Source of the DNA: Verrucomicrobiaceae bacterium
GTDB lineage: Bacteria; Verrucomicrobiota; Verrucomicrobiia; Chthoniobacterales; Chthoniobacteraceae
DNA: 39,134 bases
Assembly: GCA_005791535.1 (NCBI GenBank)
Contig: SXWH01000045.1
Coordinates: forward strand, 1-39,134
Direction of reading: 5' to 3'
Program-made: the position numbers and the translations under genes
Shown here: one piece after another, positions 1 through 9,015 of the stretch
Layout of the letters: the number at the start of each line of letters is the position of its first letter
Numbering within the stretch: position 1 is the stretch's first letter
The notes under the pieces: generated by a model
Told to the model about the DNA's origin: nothing
What the model saw: the letters and a program-made list of their open reading frames with translations, nothing else
Database searches by the model: none

Positions 1-2144
1 ATTTCGTCGAGAATGACAAGGGAGCGCGCGGTGGCGTTGTTGCAGATGTTTGCGGTCTCATTCATCTCGACCATGAACGTGCTCTGGCCGCGGGAGAGGT
101 CGTCGCTCGCACCGACGCGCGTGAAAATGCGGTCGGCGAGTCCGATTTCCGCGCTCTTTGCGGGGAGCCAGCTCCCGATTTGCGCCATCAGCACGAGCAG
201 CGCGACCTGGCGAATGTAGGTGCTTTTTCCCGCCATGTTCGGACCGGTGATGATGATGAGCCGGTTTGTCGTGTCATCGAGCGTGATGTCGTTGGGCACG
301 AACTTTTCCTCCACGAGCGCCTGGTCGAGCACGGGGTGGCGACCGTCGGTCACGCGGATGCGGAGGTCGTCGGAAAGCGCAGGTTTGCAGTATCCGTAGA
401 GCCGCGCGGTTTCTGCGAGTCCGGCGAGAACATCGATGGTCGCAACGGCTGCGGCGGTTTCCTGTAGCCGCGTAAGCTCGCGCATGACTTCGTCGCGAAG
501 CTGGATGAAAAGTTCGTATTCCAGAGCCTGCGAACGTTCGTCGGCACCGAGGATCTTGTTCTCCACTTCCTTCAGCTCGGGCGTGATGTAGCGCTCTCCG
601 GTCGCGACAGTCTGCTTGCGGTGCCACGTCGGCGGGACGGCGGCGAGGTTCGATTTCGTGACCTCGAAAAAGTAACCGAAGACCGATGTGTAGCGGATTT
701 TGAGGTTCTTGATGCCGGTCTCTTCAATCGCCTTCTCCTGAAGCTGAGCGATCCACTCCTTTCCGGCGATGGATGCGTTGCGGAGCTCGTCGAGCGGCTC
801 GTGGTATCCTGGCCGGAAAATGCCGCCTTCTTTCGTGGCGAGCGGCGGCTCATCGACAAGCGCCTTCGTGAGGAGTTCGACGATGTGAGGGAGTGCGTGG
901 AGTTGGGGAAGGAGCAGGGCGGCCAGTGATGAATGCCGTGCCACGACCGGAGGAGCCGGCTCGGGGCTGTCTCCATGCTCGCTTTGCAAGAGCGGGGCTG
1001 AATTGTCTTTGCGCAACAATGCGGTGAGATCCTCGCGAAGCTGCGGGACTTGTTCAAGCGACGTGCGGAGGACTTGCAGGTCGCGCGCATTGCCGCCGGT
1101 CTGCGTTAGGCGGCCGACGGTGCGTTCGAGATCGCGGATTCCTTTGAGCGTCTCGCGAATGTTTCCGAGCAGGAATGGCTCGCCCAGAAAATCGCCGATC
1201 AAATTCTGCCGCTCGTGCAGCGTGGCGAGATCGCAGATGGGATGAAGAATCCAGTCGCGCAATTTCCGTGCACCCATCGGCGTGAGCGTGCGATCGAGGC
1301 AGCCGAGGAGCGAGGTATCCCGCCCGCCGCCTCGCGAGACCACGAGCTCGAGGTTCGCCTGCGTCGCCGCATCGACGGTCATGAATTGGCTGTTTCGATA
1401 TACCGAAAGGCGTGTGACGTGCGTGAGAGAGCGTCGCAGTTCTTTCAGATATTGGAGAACCGCGCCTGCCGCGGCGATTGCTGACGGCATCTCGGCGCAG
1501 CCAAAGCCATCGAGGCTCTGCACCTTGAAATGCTCGCGCAGAATGAAGTACGCCTGCTCGCTGAGGAAGGTGTAGCCGTCGCGCGGTACGGTCCGCGCGA
1601 ACTCGCGGTAACGCTCGCAATTCTCTTCCGCCACGAGCAGTTCAGCTGGTTGAACGCGCGCGATTTCGTCCGCCAGTGCATGGTCGTCTGCGAGCTCGGT
1701 GAGGCGGAAGTCCCCGGTCGTGAGATCGAGAAAAGCGAAGCCGTGTCCACCTTTCGAGCCGGGGTGCAGCGCGGCCAGAAAATTGTTCCGCTTTGCGTCG
1801 AGCATGTTGATGTCTGCAACAGTGCCGGGGCTGACGATGTGGGTGACTTCGCGCTGCACGATCTGACCGGGGCGTGGCTCACTCACTTGGTCGCAAATCG
1901 CCACGCGTTTTCCTGCTTTGATCAGCCGCCGGATGTAGCCTTCCTGGGCGTGATGCGGAATGCCTGCCATGGGAATACCGTTCCGTTTTGTCAGCGCGAT
2001 ATTCAGAATGGCAGCAGCATCCTTCGCATCATCCGCGAACATCTCGTAGAAATCGCCCAGCCGGAAAAGCAGCAGCGTGTCCGGCGGCAAAGTGCGCCGG
2101 ATGCCGTGGTATTGCTGCATCATCGGAGTGAGCGTTTCTGACAT
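1..2144 (-). CDS. mutS: DNA mismatch repair ATPase MutS (C-terminus beyond window)
   Basis: MutS recognises mismatched bases after replication and, with ATP, recruits MutL. The first 714 residues are present and read without interruption to the left edge. The mismatch-binding Phe-x-Glu motif is visible at residues 32-34 (GDFYEMF), the Walker A motif GPNMAGKST has its lysine at about residue 640, and the last residues before the edge are VILDE, the Walker B aspartate/glutamate. The family is usually about 850-880 residues, so roughly 140-160 C-terminal residues (rest of the ATPase and the dimerisation helix-turn-helix) lie outside. The ATG at 2144 gives the expected N-terminus. It is divergent from the flavoprotein dehydrogenase at 2257, with 112 bases between. 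No frameshift or missing catalytic residue is seen. Confidence 0.97.
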   Translation of the reverse strand, partial: MSETLTPMMQQYHGIRRTLPPDTLLLFRLGDFYEMFADDAKDAAAILNIALTKRNGIPMAGIPHHAQEGYIRRLIKAGKRVAICDQVSEPRPGQIVQREVTHIVSPGTVADINMLDAKRNNFLAALHPGSKGGHGFAFLDLTTGDFRLTELADDHALADEIARVQPAELLVAEENCERYREFARTVPRDGYTFLSEQAYFILREHFKVQSLDGFGCAEMPSAIAAAGAVLQYLKELRRSLTHVTRLSVYRNSQFMTVDAATQANLELVVSRGGGRDTSLLGCLDRTLTPMGARKLRDWILHPICDLATLHERQNLIGDFLGEPFLLGNIRETLKGIRDLERTVGRLTQTGGNARDLQVLRTSLEQVPQLREDLTALLRKDNSAPLLQSEHGDSPEPAPPVVARHSSLAALLLPQLHALPHIVELLTKALVDEPPLATKEGGIFRPGYHEPLDELRNASIAGKEWIAQLQEKAIEETGIKNLKIRYTSVFGYFFEVTKSNLAAVPPTWHRKQTVATGERYITPELKEVENKILGADERSQALEYELFIQLRDEVMRELTRLQETAAAVATIDVLAGLAETARLYGYCKPALSDDLRIRVTDGRHPVLDQALVEEKFVPNDITLDDTTNRLIIITGPNMAGKSTYIRQVALLVLMAQIGSWLPAKSAEIGLADRIFTRVGASDDLSRGQSTFMVEMNETANICNNATARSLVILDE

Positions 2145-2256
2145 TCCGGCGGAGGCTAGCGTCTCGACGAATCGCGGCAAGCAGCGGATTCACTGGATAC
2201 GGCTTCGGATAAATCCCGTGTTTACGAGCGTGGCGCGTTCGGTCTATTTGCCGTCG

Positions 2257-3510
2257 ATGGGCAAACATATCCTCATTATCGGGAGCGGCGTCATCGGGCT
2301 GAGCACCGCGTATTTCTGCGCGAAGCGCGGGCATCGCGTGACGGTCGTGGATCGGCATGCGCCGGAGCGTGACGGCTGTTCCTTTGGAAACGCGGGGATG
2401 ATTGTGCCGTCGCACTTCGTCCCGCTAGCCGCGCCGGGGATGGTGGCACTCGGGCTGAAGTGGATGTGGAATCCGGAGTCGCCGTTCTACATCAAGCCGA
2501 GGCTCGATTTCGAACTCATGGCATGGGCCTGGCGCTTCATGCGCTCGGCGACGCGCGCGCATGTGGATCAATGTGCACCGCTGATTCGCGATCTTTCGTT
2601 TGCGAGCCGCGCGCTGTTTGAGGAACTGGCTGCTTTGCCGGGGAATGATTTCGGGCTCGTGAAACGCGGGTTGGTGATGCTTTGCAAAACGCAGCACGCG
2701 CTCGATGATGAAGCGTTGATGGCTGCGCGCGCGAACGATCTCGGGGTGCCGGCGGAAGTGATGGATGCGAAGGGCGTGGCTGCGCTCGATCCGGACGTGA
2801 CGATGGATGTCGCGGGCGGTGTCTATTTTCCAAAGGACGCGCATCTTTCTCCGGGCAGGTTTATGGCGGGGTTGCTGGCGGAATGCGGTCGGATGGGTGT
2901 GGAGTTTCAGTGGGGCACGGAGGCGCTGGGTGTGATTTACAATGGCCGTCATATCGAGGCGCTCGAGACTTCACGCGGCGAGTTTGAGGCGGATGAGTTT
3001 GTGCTTTGCGGTGGTTCCTGGTCGCCGGAGCTGGTGCGTTCGCTGCGCATCAGCCTGCCGATGCAGGCGGGAAAGGGATACTCTGTGACGTTGGAAAATC
3101 CCCGCCAGCTCCCGCGGTTGTGCTCCATTTTCACCGAAGCGCGTGTGGCTGTGACTCCGATGGGGCAGACGTTGCGATTCGGCGGAACGATGGAAATCGC
3201 GGGACTGAACGAGGACATTACTGCGCGGCGCGTGAAGGGGATTGTGAACGCGGCGCCAAGATACTTCCCGGAGTTCAAAGTCTCGGATTTCGAGGGCATC
3301 CAGCCGTGGCGCGGTCTGCGCCCGTGCTCGCCGGACGGGATGCCTTACATGGGACGCTTCGCGGAATACGCGAATCTATCGACTGCTTCGGGCCATGCGA
3401 TGATGGGCCTGAGCCTCGGTCCGGTAACAGGGCAACTCATGAGCGAACTGCTGAGTGACGAGCCCACGTCGCTCCCGTTGACTCTCATGAATCCGGACCG
3501 CTTCCGATAG
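2257..3510 (+). CDS. DadA-like FAD-dependent D-amino-acid dehydrogenase / DAO-family oxidoreductase
   Basis: A 417-residue flavoprotein of the glycine/D-amino acid oxidase family, which oxidises amines such as D-amino acids and passes electrons from FAD to the membrane chain. The N-terminus carries the dinucleotide-binding GSGVIG motif (residues 9-14) followed by the ribose-binding Asp32 at the end of strand 2. The C-terminus has the family blocks LRPCSPDGMPYMGR and ASGHAMMGLSLGP that close the FAD site. The length matches DadA (about 430). The reading frame stays open upstream to 2077, but the ATG at 2257 puts the beta strand and glycine motif directly at the N-terminus and avoids overlap with divergent mutS. 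No alanine racemase or Lrp-type regulator is adjacent, so the substrate could also be hydroxyproline, sarcosine or another secondary amine. It converges with the next gene with only 8 bases between stops. Confidence 0.88.
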   Translation: MGKHILIIGSGVIGLSTAYFCAKRGHRVTVVDRHAPERDGCSFGNAGMIVPSHFVPLAAPGMVALGLKWMWNPESPFYIKPRLDFELMAWAWRFMRSATRAHVDQCAPLIRDLSFASRALFEELAALPGNDFGLVKRGLVMLCKTQHALDDEALMAARANDLGVPAEVMDAKGVAALDPDVTMDVAGGVYFPKDAHLSPGRFMAGLLAECGRMGVEFQWGTEALGVIYNGRHIEALETSRGEFEADEFVLCGGSWSPELVRSLRISLPMQAGKGYSVTLENPRQLPRLCSIFTEARVAVTPMGQTLRFGGTMEIAGLNEDITARRVKGIVNAAPRYFPEFKVSDFEGIQPWRGLRPCSPDGMPYMGRFAEYANLSTASGHAMMGLSLGPVTGQLMSELLSDEPTSLPLTLMNPDRFR

Positions 3511-3518
3511 CGGCGGTG

Positions 3519-6500
3519 CTACTCGCGGTTGATAACCTCGTCGAGATTCAGCAGGACGTTCGCCGTGGCGGTGTAGTTCGCGAGTTCGACCGGATCGATC
3601 TTCGGATCCACTTTGGCCATGCCGACGGTCGCGATCTTCTTCGCCTCCTCGGCGTTTTGTTGCAGCCGGGCTGCGCGTTTGGCGACGCCGGTTGCGAGCA
3701 CTTTGACTTCGTTTTCCGTCGGCGTGCGCCCTGTGGCCTTCTTGAAGGCCCACGCGATGCGGGCTTCCGGTGTGGTGCCGCCTTCGAGGATCATTTTCTG
3801 GGCGAGAACACGCGCGGCTTCGACGTAGGTGACTTCGTTGAGCAGGGCGAGCGCCTGCAGCGGCGTGTTGGTGCGGCTGCGCTTTACGGTGCAAATCTCG
3901 CGGTTTGGTGAATCAAACAGCAGCATTGAAGGAGGCGCCGCAGTGCGTTTCCAGATCGTGTAAAGCGTTCGACGGTAGAGGCCTTCGCCGGTGTCTGCCT
4001 TGTAGCCGCGCATGTCGCCATAGACGCTGGTCTCATCCCACACGCCCTCCGGCATGTAGGGCTTCACGCTCGGTCCTCCAATTTTCTCAATAAGCAATCC
4101 GCTGATGGCGAGAGCCTGGTCGCGCAGCACTTCCGCGGAAAGCCGCAGTCGCGGCGCGCGGGCGAGCAGCCGGTTCTCGGGGTCTTTCGCAAGCAATTCG
4201 GGCGTCACTTTTGAGGATTGCCGGTAAGTCGCACTCATCACGATGGCCTTCTGCATCGCTTTCATATCCCACTTCAGCCGGACGAATTCCGTCGCGAGCC
4301 AGTCGAGCAATTCCGGATGGCTGGGCCATTCCGCCTGCGAACCGAAGTTCTCCGAGGTCTTCACAATTCCCGTCCCGAAAAACTTTTCCCATGCACGGTT
4401 TACCCAAACACGCGCCGTGAGCGGATGTTCGCCGCTCACGAGCCATTGGGCGAGGCCAAGCCGGTTGTTCGGCGCGCCAGTCGGCAGCGGCGGGAATACT
4501 GCGGGCACTGCGCGGGCTACTTTCTCGCCGTGCTTGTCGTACTCCCCGCGCTTTAAAATGAAGGCATCCCGCGGAGTCGCGATCTCGCGCATTACCATCG
4601 TGCTCGGTACGTCGCGGTCCGCGTCGCCGAGTTCCTTTTTTGCCGCTGCGAGTTCGGCTTCGGCGGCCTTCAGGGTGCTGTCGCCGCTTGCGGCAAAGAG
4701 CTTCTCAAGTTCCTTCTTCTGTGCAGGTGTGCGCTTCGCTGCCTCGGTCGTCAGCGCTACGCGCACATTCTCGGGAACGCTGCCGCCGTCGATCTTCATG
4801 ACGCTTGCGGGAAGCGATGTCGTCGAAATGCGGAAGCGTCCGATGTTGTGTCCGCCAATCGCGTCGTGGCGCAGCGTGACCTTGATGGTCGCATTTGCCG
4901 GAATGGTTACGGGTGCCGCCGAAACGAACATCGCTTTGTTTGCGTCGCGTCGCGTCGGTCCGTCCACGGCCCAACCGGTTTTGTTCTTGGCACCTTTTCC
5001 GCGCTTCGGTTTGTCCTGCACGATGCCTGCGACCGTGTAGCCCTTTTGCTCATACGCTGCTTCGGCCCGCGTGAACATCGCCTCCGCGGGCTTTTGCAAT
5101 CCGGGCGCGGTGATTTCCACGTCCACGTCGGTGAGGACGAAGTTTCCGTTCGGAAATCTTCCGAGGCTTTGATTTGGAAGCGATGCGTCCGGGAGGGTTT
5201 CGAGCAGCAGCCCGGTGAAAACGCCCGGCGCAATTGGCGCGGTGATTGTGTAAACGTCGTGGTCGGGATTTGGCCCGCTTGCCAGCCATGAGCCGTCGGG
5301 CTGCCTTGTCAAAGTTGCTCCGCCTTCGCTTTTCGCGGCTTCGTTCTTGAGCGGATTCCACGACGGCTTGTCGTTGGTGACTTCCTTTAGCAGCGTGGCT
5401 TCCCAGGCCGCGACGCGCTGCGGAGCGGTCTTTTTTAACGCATCGATTTTCGCGTTTGCGGCAGCGATGGCGGCCTCGGCTTTCGCCAGGCGTGCGGCTT
5501 GTTCCGGGCTGGGCATATCCAGCACCGGTGAGGAGTTTCCGCCCTGCCGGGTCCTGCCCGCGCCGCCGAATTCGTCCAGCACGCCCTTCTCGTCGTTGGA
5601 ATTAAAATACGCGAAGAGCTGGTAGAACTCCTTCTGCGAAATCGGGTCGTATTTGTGCTCGTGGCAGCGGCAGCAATTCAGCGTCATCGCCATCCATGTC
5701 AGGCCCGTCGTCTCGACACGGTCGATCACTGTCTCGGCGAACCATTCCTCCACGATGCGGCCGCCTTCGCCGTTCAGCCGGTGATTCCGGTGAAATCCGG
5801 TCGCCACGATCTGATCCTTCGTTGCGTTTGGCAGCATGTCGCCGGCGAGTTGTTCGATTGTGAATTTGTCGAACGGAAGATTCCGGTTGTAGGCGCCGAT
5901 GAGCCAGTCGCGCCAGTGCCACATCTGCCGCGAGGTGTCGCTCTGGAAGCCGTTGCTGTCTGCATACCGCGCAAAGTCCATCCACTGATGCGCCATCTTC
6001 TCGCCGTAGCGAGGGGAGGCGAGCAAGCGGTCCACAATATTCTCGTAGGCGTTTGGCGCTTTGTCGGCGATGAATGCGGCTGTCTCCTCCGGCGTCGGCG
6101 GAACGCCGGTGAGGTCGAGCGAAAGGCGGCGGATGAGTGTCCCACGATCCGCCTCGGGCGAGGGTTTCAGTCCGTTTTCCTCAAGCTTCTTCAAAATGAA
6201 CGCATCAATCGGATTCGCGCTTCCCGCGGGCACCGGCGGGCGCTCCGGTTTGATGAAAGCCCAGTGGCCCTGATATTCCGCACCCTCTGCGATCCACTTT
6301 TTCAGCGTCGCGATTTGTTCCGGCTTCAGCGGCTTTTTCAGCTTCTTCGGCGGCATCAAATCCTCGTCGTCATGCGGCAGCAGCAGACGCTTCACGAGTT
6401 CGCTTTCGTCCGGCTTTCCGGGCACGAATGCGGGGCCGGATTCCCCGCCCTTCAGCGCGGCCTCGCGGATATCGAGCCGCAGCCCGCCTTTGCGCTCCTT

Positions 6501-6638
6501 TTCATCCGGTCCGTGGCAGTGAAAGCAGGTGTCCGAAAGAATCGGGCGCACATCGCGGTTGAAGTTCACCTTTTCCGCGCGTGCAAACGGCGCGGCGAGC
6601 GTGAGGATGATGGCGGTCTTGAGCGAGTGCGGGATCAT
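3519..6638 (-). CDS. Exported PSD1/DUF1549/DUF1553 c-type cytochrome protein
   Basis: A 1039-residue protein of the large exported cytochrome family typical of Planctomycetes and Verrucomicrobia, of unproven function and often found near sulfatases or polymer-degradation genes. A short signal peptide (about residues 1-21) precedes a cytochrome c domain with CFHCH at 38-42 and candidate axial Met95 in DLMPP. DUF1549 follows (about 143-360) and contains a second CxxCH, CCRCH at 322-326. A central beta-rich region comes next, with helical, coiled-coil-prone Ala/Lys/Glu stretches around it. DUF1553 occupies about 720-1010 (NRLGLAQWLVSGEHPLTARV). The start is ATG at 6638; I see no Shine-Dalgarno in front of it. 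The usual partner, a DUF1501 Tat-exported protein, is on neither side. The alpha/beta hydrolase lies 91 bases upstream on the same strand and may be co-transcribed. Confidence 0.93.
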   Translation of the reverse strand: MIPHSLKTAIILTLAAPFARAEKVNFNRDVRPILSDTCFHCHGPDEKERKGGLRLDIREAALKGGESGPAFVPGKPDESELVKRLLLPHDDEDLMPPKKLKKPLKPEQIATLKKWIAEGAEYQGHWAFIKPERPPVPAGSANPIDAFILKKLEENGLKPSPEADRGTLIRRLSLDLTGVPPTPEETAAFIADKAPNAYENIVDRLLASPRYGEKMAHQWMDFARYADSNGFQSDTSRQMWHWRDWLIGAYNRNLPFDKFTIEQLAGDMLPNATKDQIVATGFHRNHRLNGEGGRIVEEWFAETVIDRVETTGLTWMAMTLNCCRCHEHKYDPISQKEFYQLFAYFNSNDEKGVLDEFGGAGRTRQGGNSSPVLDMPSPEQAARLAKAEAAIAAANAKIDALKKTAPQRVAAWEATLLKEVTNDKPSWNPLKNEAAKSEGGATLTRQPDGSWLASGPNPDHDVYTITAPIAPGVFTGLLLETLPDASLPNQSLGRFPNGNFVLTDVDVEITAPGLQKPAEAMFTRAEAAYEQKGYTVAGIVQDKPKRGKGAKNKTGWAVDGPTRRDANKAMFVSAAPVTIPANATIKVTLRHDAIGGHNIGRFRISTTSLPASVMKIDGGSVPENVRVALTTEAAKRTPAQKKELEKLFAASGDSTLKAAEAELAAAKKELGDADRDVPSTMVMREIATPRDAFILKRGEYDKHGEKVARAVPAVFPPLPTGAPNNRLGLAQWLVSGEHPLTARVWVNRAWEKFFGTGIVKTSENFGSQAEWPSHPELLDWLATEFVRLKWDMKAMQKAIVMSATYRQSSKVTPELLAKDPENRLLARAPRLRLSAEVLRDQALAISGLLIEKIGGPSVKPYMPEGVWDETSVYGDMRGYKADTGEGLYRRTLYTIWKRTAAPPSMLLFDSPNREICTVKRSRTNTPLQALALLNEVTYVEAARVLAQKMILEGGTTPEARIAWAFKKATGRTPTENEVKVLATGVAKRAARLQQNAEEAKKIATVGMAKVDPKIDPVELANYTATANVLLNLDEVINRE

Positions 6639-6729
6639 GGAGAGTCTGTGGTCGAAATATGATCCGATAATCGCCGCTTTTCAGCCGCAGGCGAAGGTGG
6701 AATGTGTCGGGAAATCTGCCGACAGAGCC

Positions 6730-7740
6730 CTACGGAGCCGGCGTCGCCCGCATCAGTTCGTTAATTTTGGGCAGGATAAGCGGCATCAGCACCGCGGCGG
6801 TGTAATGACCGACGGGCAGTTCCACGTGGTGGTCCTTGTCGAGATTCGCCGCTTTTGCGAAAGCCCGTGAGCACGCGGGCGGAACCACTTCGTCGTTCTT
6901 TCCGGTGTAAAGCCACACGCGTTTTGGATCGACGCGGTGTGCGAGGCGCATGGGTTCGATGACTTTTGCGCCGGCGCGGATGTCGTCATCGGTAATCCCG
7001 GATTGCAGCAGGCGCTTTTTCAATCCCGCGGCGTCGCGCGCTCCGGTGAGGATTACTTCCGAGATGTTCCCGCCGGCGAGCAGGATGAAGACGTGATCGT
7101 ATCCGCGGTCGAGCCCCGCGACTGTCGCCGTTACGAATCCGCCGAGGCTGGTGCCCTGAAGTCCGATATTTCCTGAATCCACGAACGGAAGCGCGGCGAC
7201 GGCGTCACGCGCACGGCGGACGTCCGCGATCGCCTGCTTTAGCGCGGGGAGCATGAGCTTCGGGTTGTTTGTGAGCGTGGATGTGCGCTCGCCATAGCCC
7301 GGCAGGTGGACGAGAAATGTGTGCAGCCCGTAGGGGCGCAGTCCTTTCGCGAAGATGCGGCCCGCGACCATTCCGCGGCCCGATTCGTGAACGATGACAA
7401 CCGCGGGTGCTTTCGCCGGATTGCCGTCGCGATCGCGGGCCATGTGCCATTCCATCGAGACGGAGTCGTTCACCGCATCGCCGCTCGGAACAGGGGAGGG
7501 GAAGCGGACTAGCCAGTCGCCATTTCCCTGTTTTGCGGGCTCGCACCGCACGTCGAATGTTCCCGTCTTCCACTGCAGGCCTGCGATACAATCGTTGGCG
7601 TCGGCGTTTGCATCGGGCTGGCAGTTGAGCGTGTCCTTCGCAGGAAAGGTGCTTCCATCGCTGATGGCTCCAGCTTCCGCGCGAGGCGCGAAAAAGGCGG
7701 CGAGCAGGGAGATGACGATGGCGGCGATCCGGCGGCTCAT
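6730..7740 (-). CDS. Exported alpha/beta hydrolase (esterase/acyl-hydrolase type)
   Basis: A 336-residue predicted periplasmic or secreted serine hydrolase. An N-terminal signal peptide (MSRRIAAIVISLLAAFFAP, likely cleaved after AEA near residue 23) precedes an alpha/beta fold. The nucleophile elbow is GTSLGG with Ser198; the acid is probably Asp283 in the KNDEVVP loop, and the histidine is His312 in GHYT. This is the standard order Ser-Asp-His. Cysteines at 40, 51 and 66 before the hydrolase core may form disulfides, fitting export. The frame runs open upstream to 8820, but that part is the antisense of the divergent ankyrin gene, and only the ATG at 7740 gives a signal peptide. The substrate cannot be read from sequence; acetyl-xylan esterase-like or dienelactone-hydrolase-like activity are possible. 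It is 91 bases upstream of the DUF1549/DUF1553 gene. Confidence 0.85.
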   Translation of the reverse strand: MSRRIAAIVISLLAAFFAPRAEAGAISDGSTFPAKDTLNCQPDANADANDCIAGLQWKTGTFDVRCEPAKQGNGDWLVRFPSPVPSGDAVNDSVSMEWHMARDRDGNPAKAPAVVIVHESGRGMVAGRIFAKGLRPYGLHTFLVHLPGYGERTSTLTNNPKLMLPALKQAIADVRRARDAVAALPFVDSGNIGLQGTSLGGFVTATVAGLDRGYDHVFILLAGGNISEVILTGARDAAGLKKRLLQSGITDDDIRAGAKVIEPMRLAHRVDPKRVWLYTGKNDEVVPPACSRAFAKAANLDKDHHVELPVGHYTAAVLMPLILPKINELMRATPAP

Positions 7741-7818
7741 GATGCGCGAAAGGTCCCACGCACGCCGCCTCTGCGCAATCCTTCGTTTCCGCGGGGCAGG
7801 GCTTGATAATGCGGGCCG

Positions 7819-9009
7819 ATGGGCTTTCTTCGGGGCCGCCGTATGCGTGCATCCGTCCGCCTTCTCATTTGCGCAGCCGCCGTGCTTCTCGTCGCGGACG
7901 TTGCTGCGCGGGCGGATGAAAGTGTGACGCCGCTGATGTCCGCAGCGGCGGCCGGAGATTTGGAAAAGGTCGCGGCGCTGCTTCGCGACGGTGCGGAAGT
8001 GGATCGTTCCGATGCCCGCGGGCGCACGGCGGTGTGGCACGCGGTGAGAGGACGCCAGCCGGCGGCGCTCGGTTTGCTGCTGGAAAAGGCTAAGGCGAGT
8101 CCCGCCCGCTGTCCGCTCGGTCGCGATGCGCTCGATGCCGCATTCGCCTCGGGCGACTGGGCCTTGATCCGCCCCATTCTGGACGCGGGACGCGACAATC
8201 TCGGTTGGACCCCGGCGACGCGGCGCTTCGTCGCCAAAGCCATCAATGCCCGGAAAGCCGAGCAGGTCGCCGCGCTTGTTGCGAAGTGCTGGCGCGAGCC
8301 GGTTATGGAAGGCAGCCGGCATCCGATCCTCGCGCACGCAGTCGTGAGCGGCGATGTGGAGACCACGAAATTCCTGCTCGATTGCGGCTTCGACCCGAAC
8401 ACCCGAATCGGGAACCTCGCGGACCCCGACCTCGCGAGCCGGATTCCCCAGAGCTTCATTCGCTTCTACGTGATGAACGATCGCGGCGTGACGGTCCTGA
8501 TGCTGGCCGCCGGCATGGGGCGCACCGAGATTGCGAAGCTGCTCGTCGAGCGCGGTGCGCGCACGGGAACAGGTACGACGCGGCACAAAATGGCTGCGTT
8601 GAGCTTTGCTGCGAAGACCAACAATCACGACATGATGCGCGTCTTGATCGGCCCGTGTCCGCTTCCGTCGCAGCTCCGTGTGGAAATCTCGCTCGGTTCG
8701 CAGACCGCCACGCTTTATAAAAACGGCGAGGCTGTGGAGAGCACGATGGTCTCCACCGGCGTGGAGGGAAATGAAACGAAAGCCGGCCGGTTCCTGATCA
8801 CCGACAAGACGCCGGACCACGTTTCAAACATCTACAAAGGCGCGAAGATGCCGTGGTTCATGCGGCTGAACTGCGGCGACTTCGGCCTGCATCAAGGCGT
8901 CGTCACTGGCGCGCCCGCGTCGCACGGATGCATCCGGCTGCCCGCAGAAATCGCAAAGCGCTGGTACGCGAAACTGCCCGTGGGCACTGAGGTGACGATC
9001 GTCGAGTAA
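7819..9009 (+). CDS. Ankyrin repeat-L,D-transpeptidase (YkuD) fusion protein, exported
   Basis: A 396-residue protein with three parts. A basic, hydrophobic signal peptide (about residues 1-32) comes first. Ankyrin-like repeats follow: TPLMSAAAAGDLEKVAALL near 37, ILAHAVVSGDVETTKFLL around 175, and TVLMLAAGMGRTEIAKLL near 225, with degenerate units between. A C-terminal YkuD domain (about 285-396) carries the catalytic signature, with His358, then SHGCIRL containing His369, Cys371 and Arg373. YkuD enzymes make 3-3 cross-links in peptidoglycan or attach proteins to it, so the protein probably acts in the periplasm with ankyrins as a protein-binding platform. ATG at 7843 is an alternative start that also leaves a signal peptide. 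It is divergent from the hydrolase (78 bases) and converges with the propeller gene (6 bases). All catalytic residues are present. Confidence 0.88.
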   Translation: MGFLRGRRMRASVRLLICAAAVLLVADVAARADESVTPLMSAAAAGDLEKVAALLRDGAEVDRSDARGRTAVWHAVRGRQPAALGLLLEKAKASPARCPLGRDALDAAFASGDWALIRPILDAGRDNLGWTPATRRFVAKAINARKAEQVAALVAKCWREPVMEGSRHPILAHAVVSGDVETTKFLLDCGFDPNTRIGNLADPDLASRIPQSFIRFYVMNDRGVTVLMLAAGMGRTEIAKLLVERGARTGTGTTRHKMAALSFAAKTNNHDMMRVLIGPCPLPSQLRVEISLGSQTATLYKNGEAVESTMVSTGVEGNETKAGRFLITDKTPDHVSNIYKGAKMPWFMRLNCGDFGLHQGVVTGAPASHGCIRLPAEIAKRWYAKLPVGTEVTIVE

Positions 9010-9015
9010 GGCAGC

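Noticed and set aside
3519-6638. Possible sulfatase or DUF1501 gene hidden beside the cytochrome gene
   Set aside because: Both flanks are fully occupied by the flavoprotein dehydrogenase and the alpha/beta hydrolase; no such motif is seen.
7741-8820. N-terminal extension of the alpha/beta hydrolase
   Set aside because: It is antisense to the ankyrin-L,D-transpeptidase gene and would bury the signal peptide that starts at 7740.
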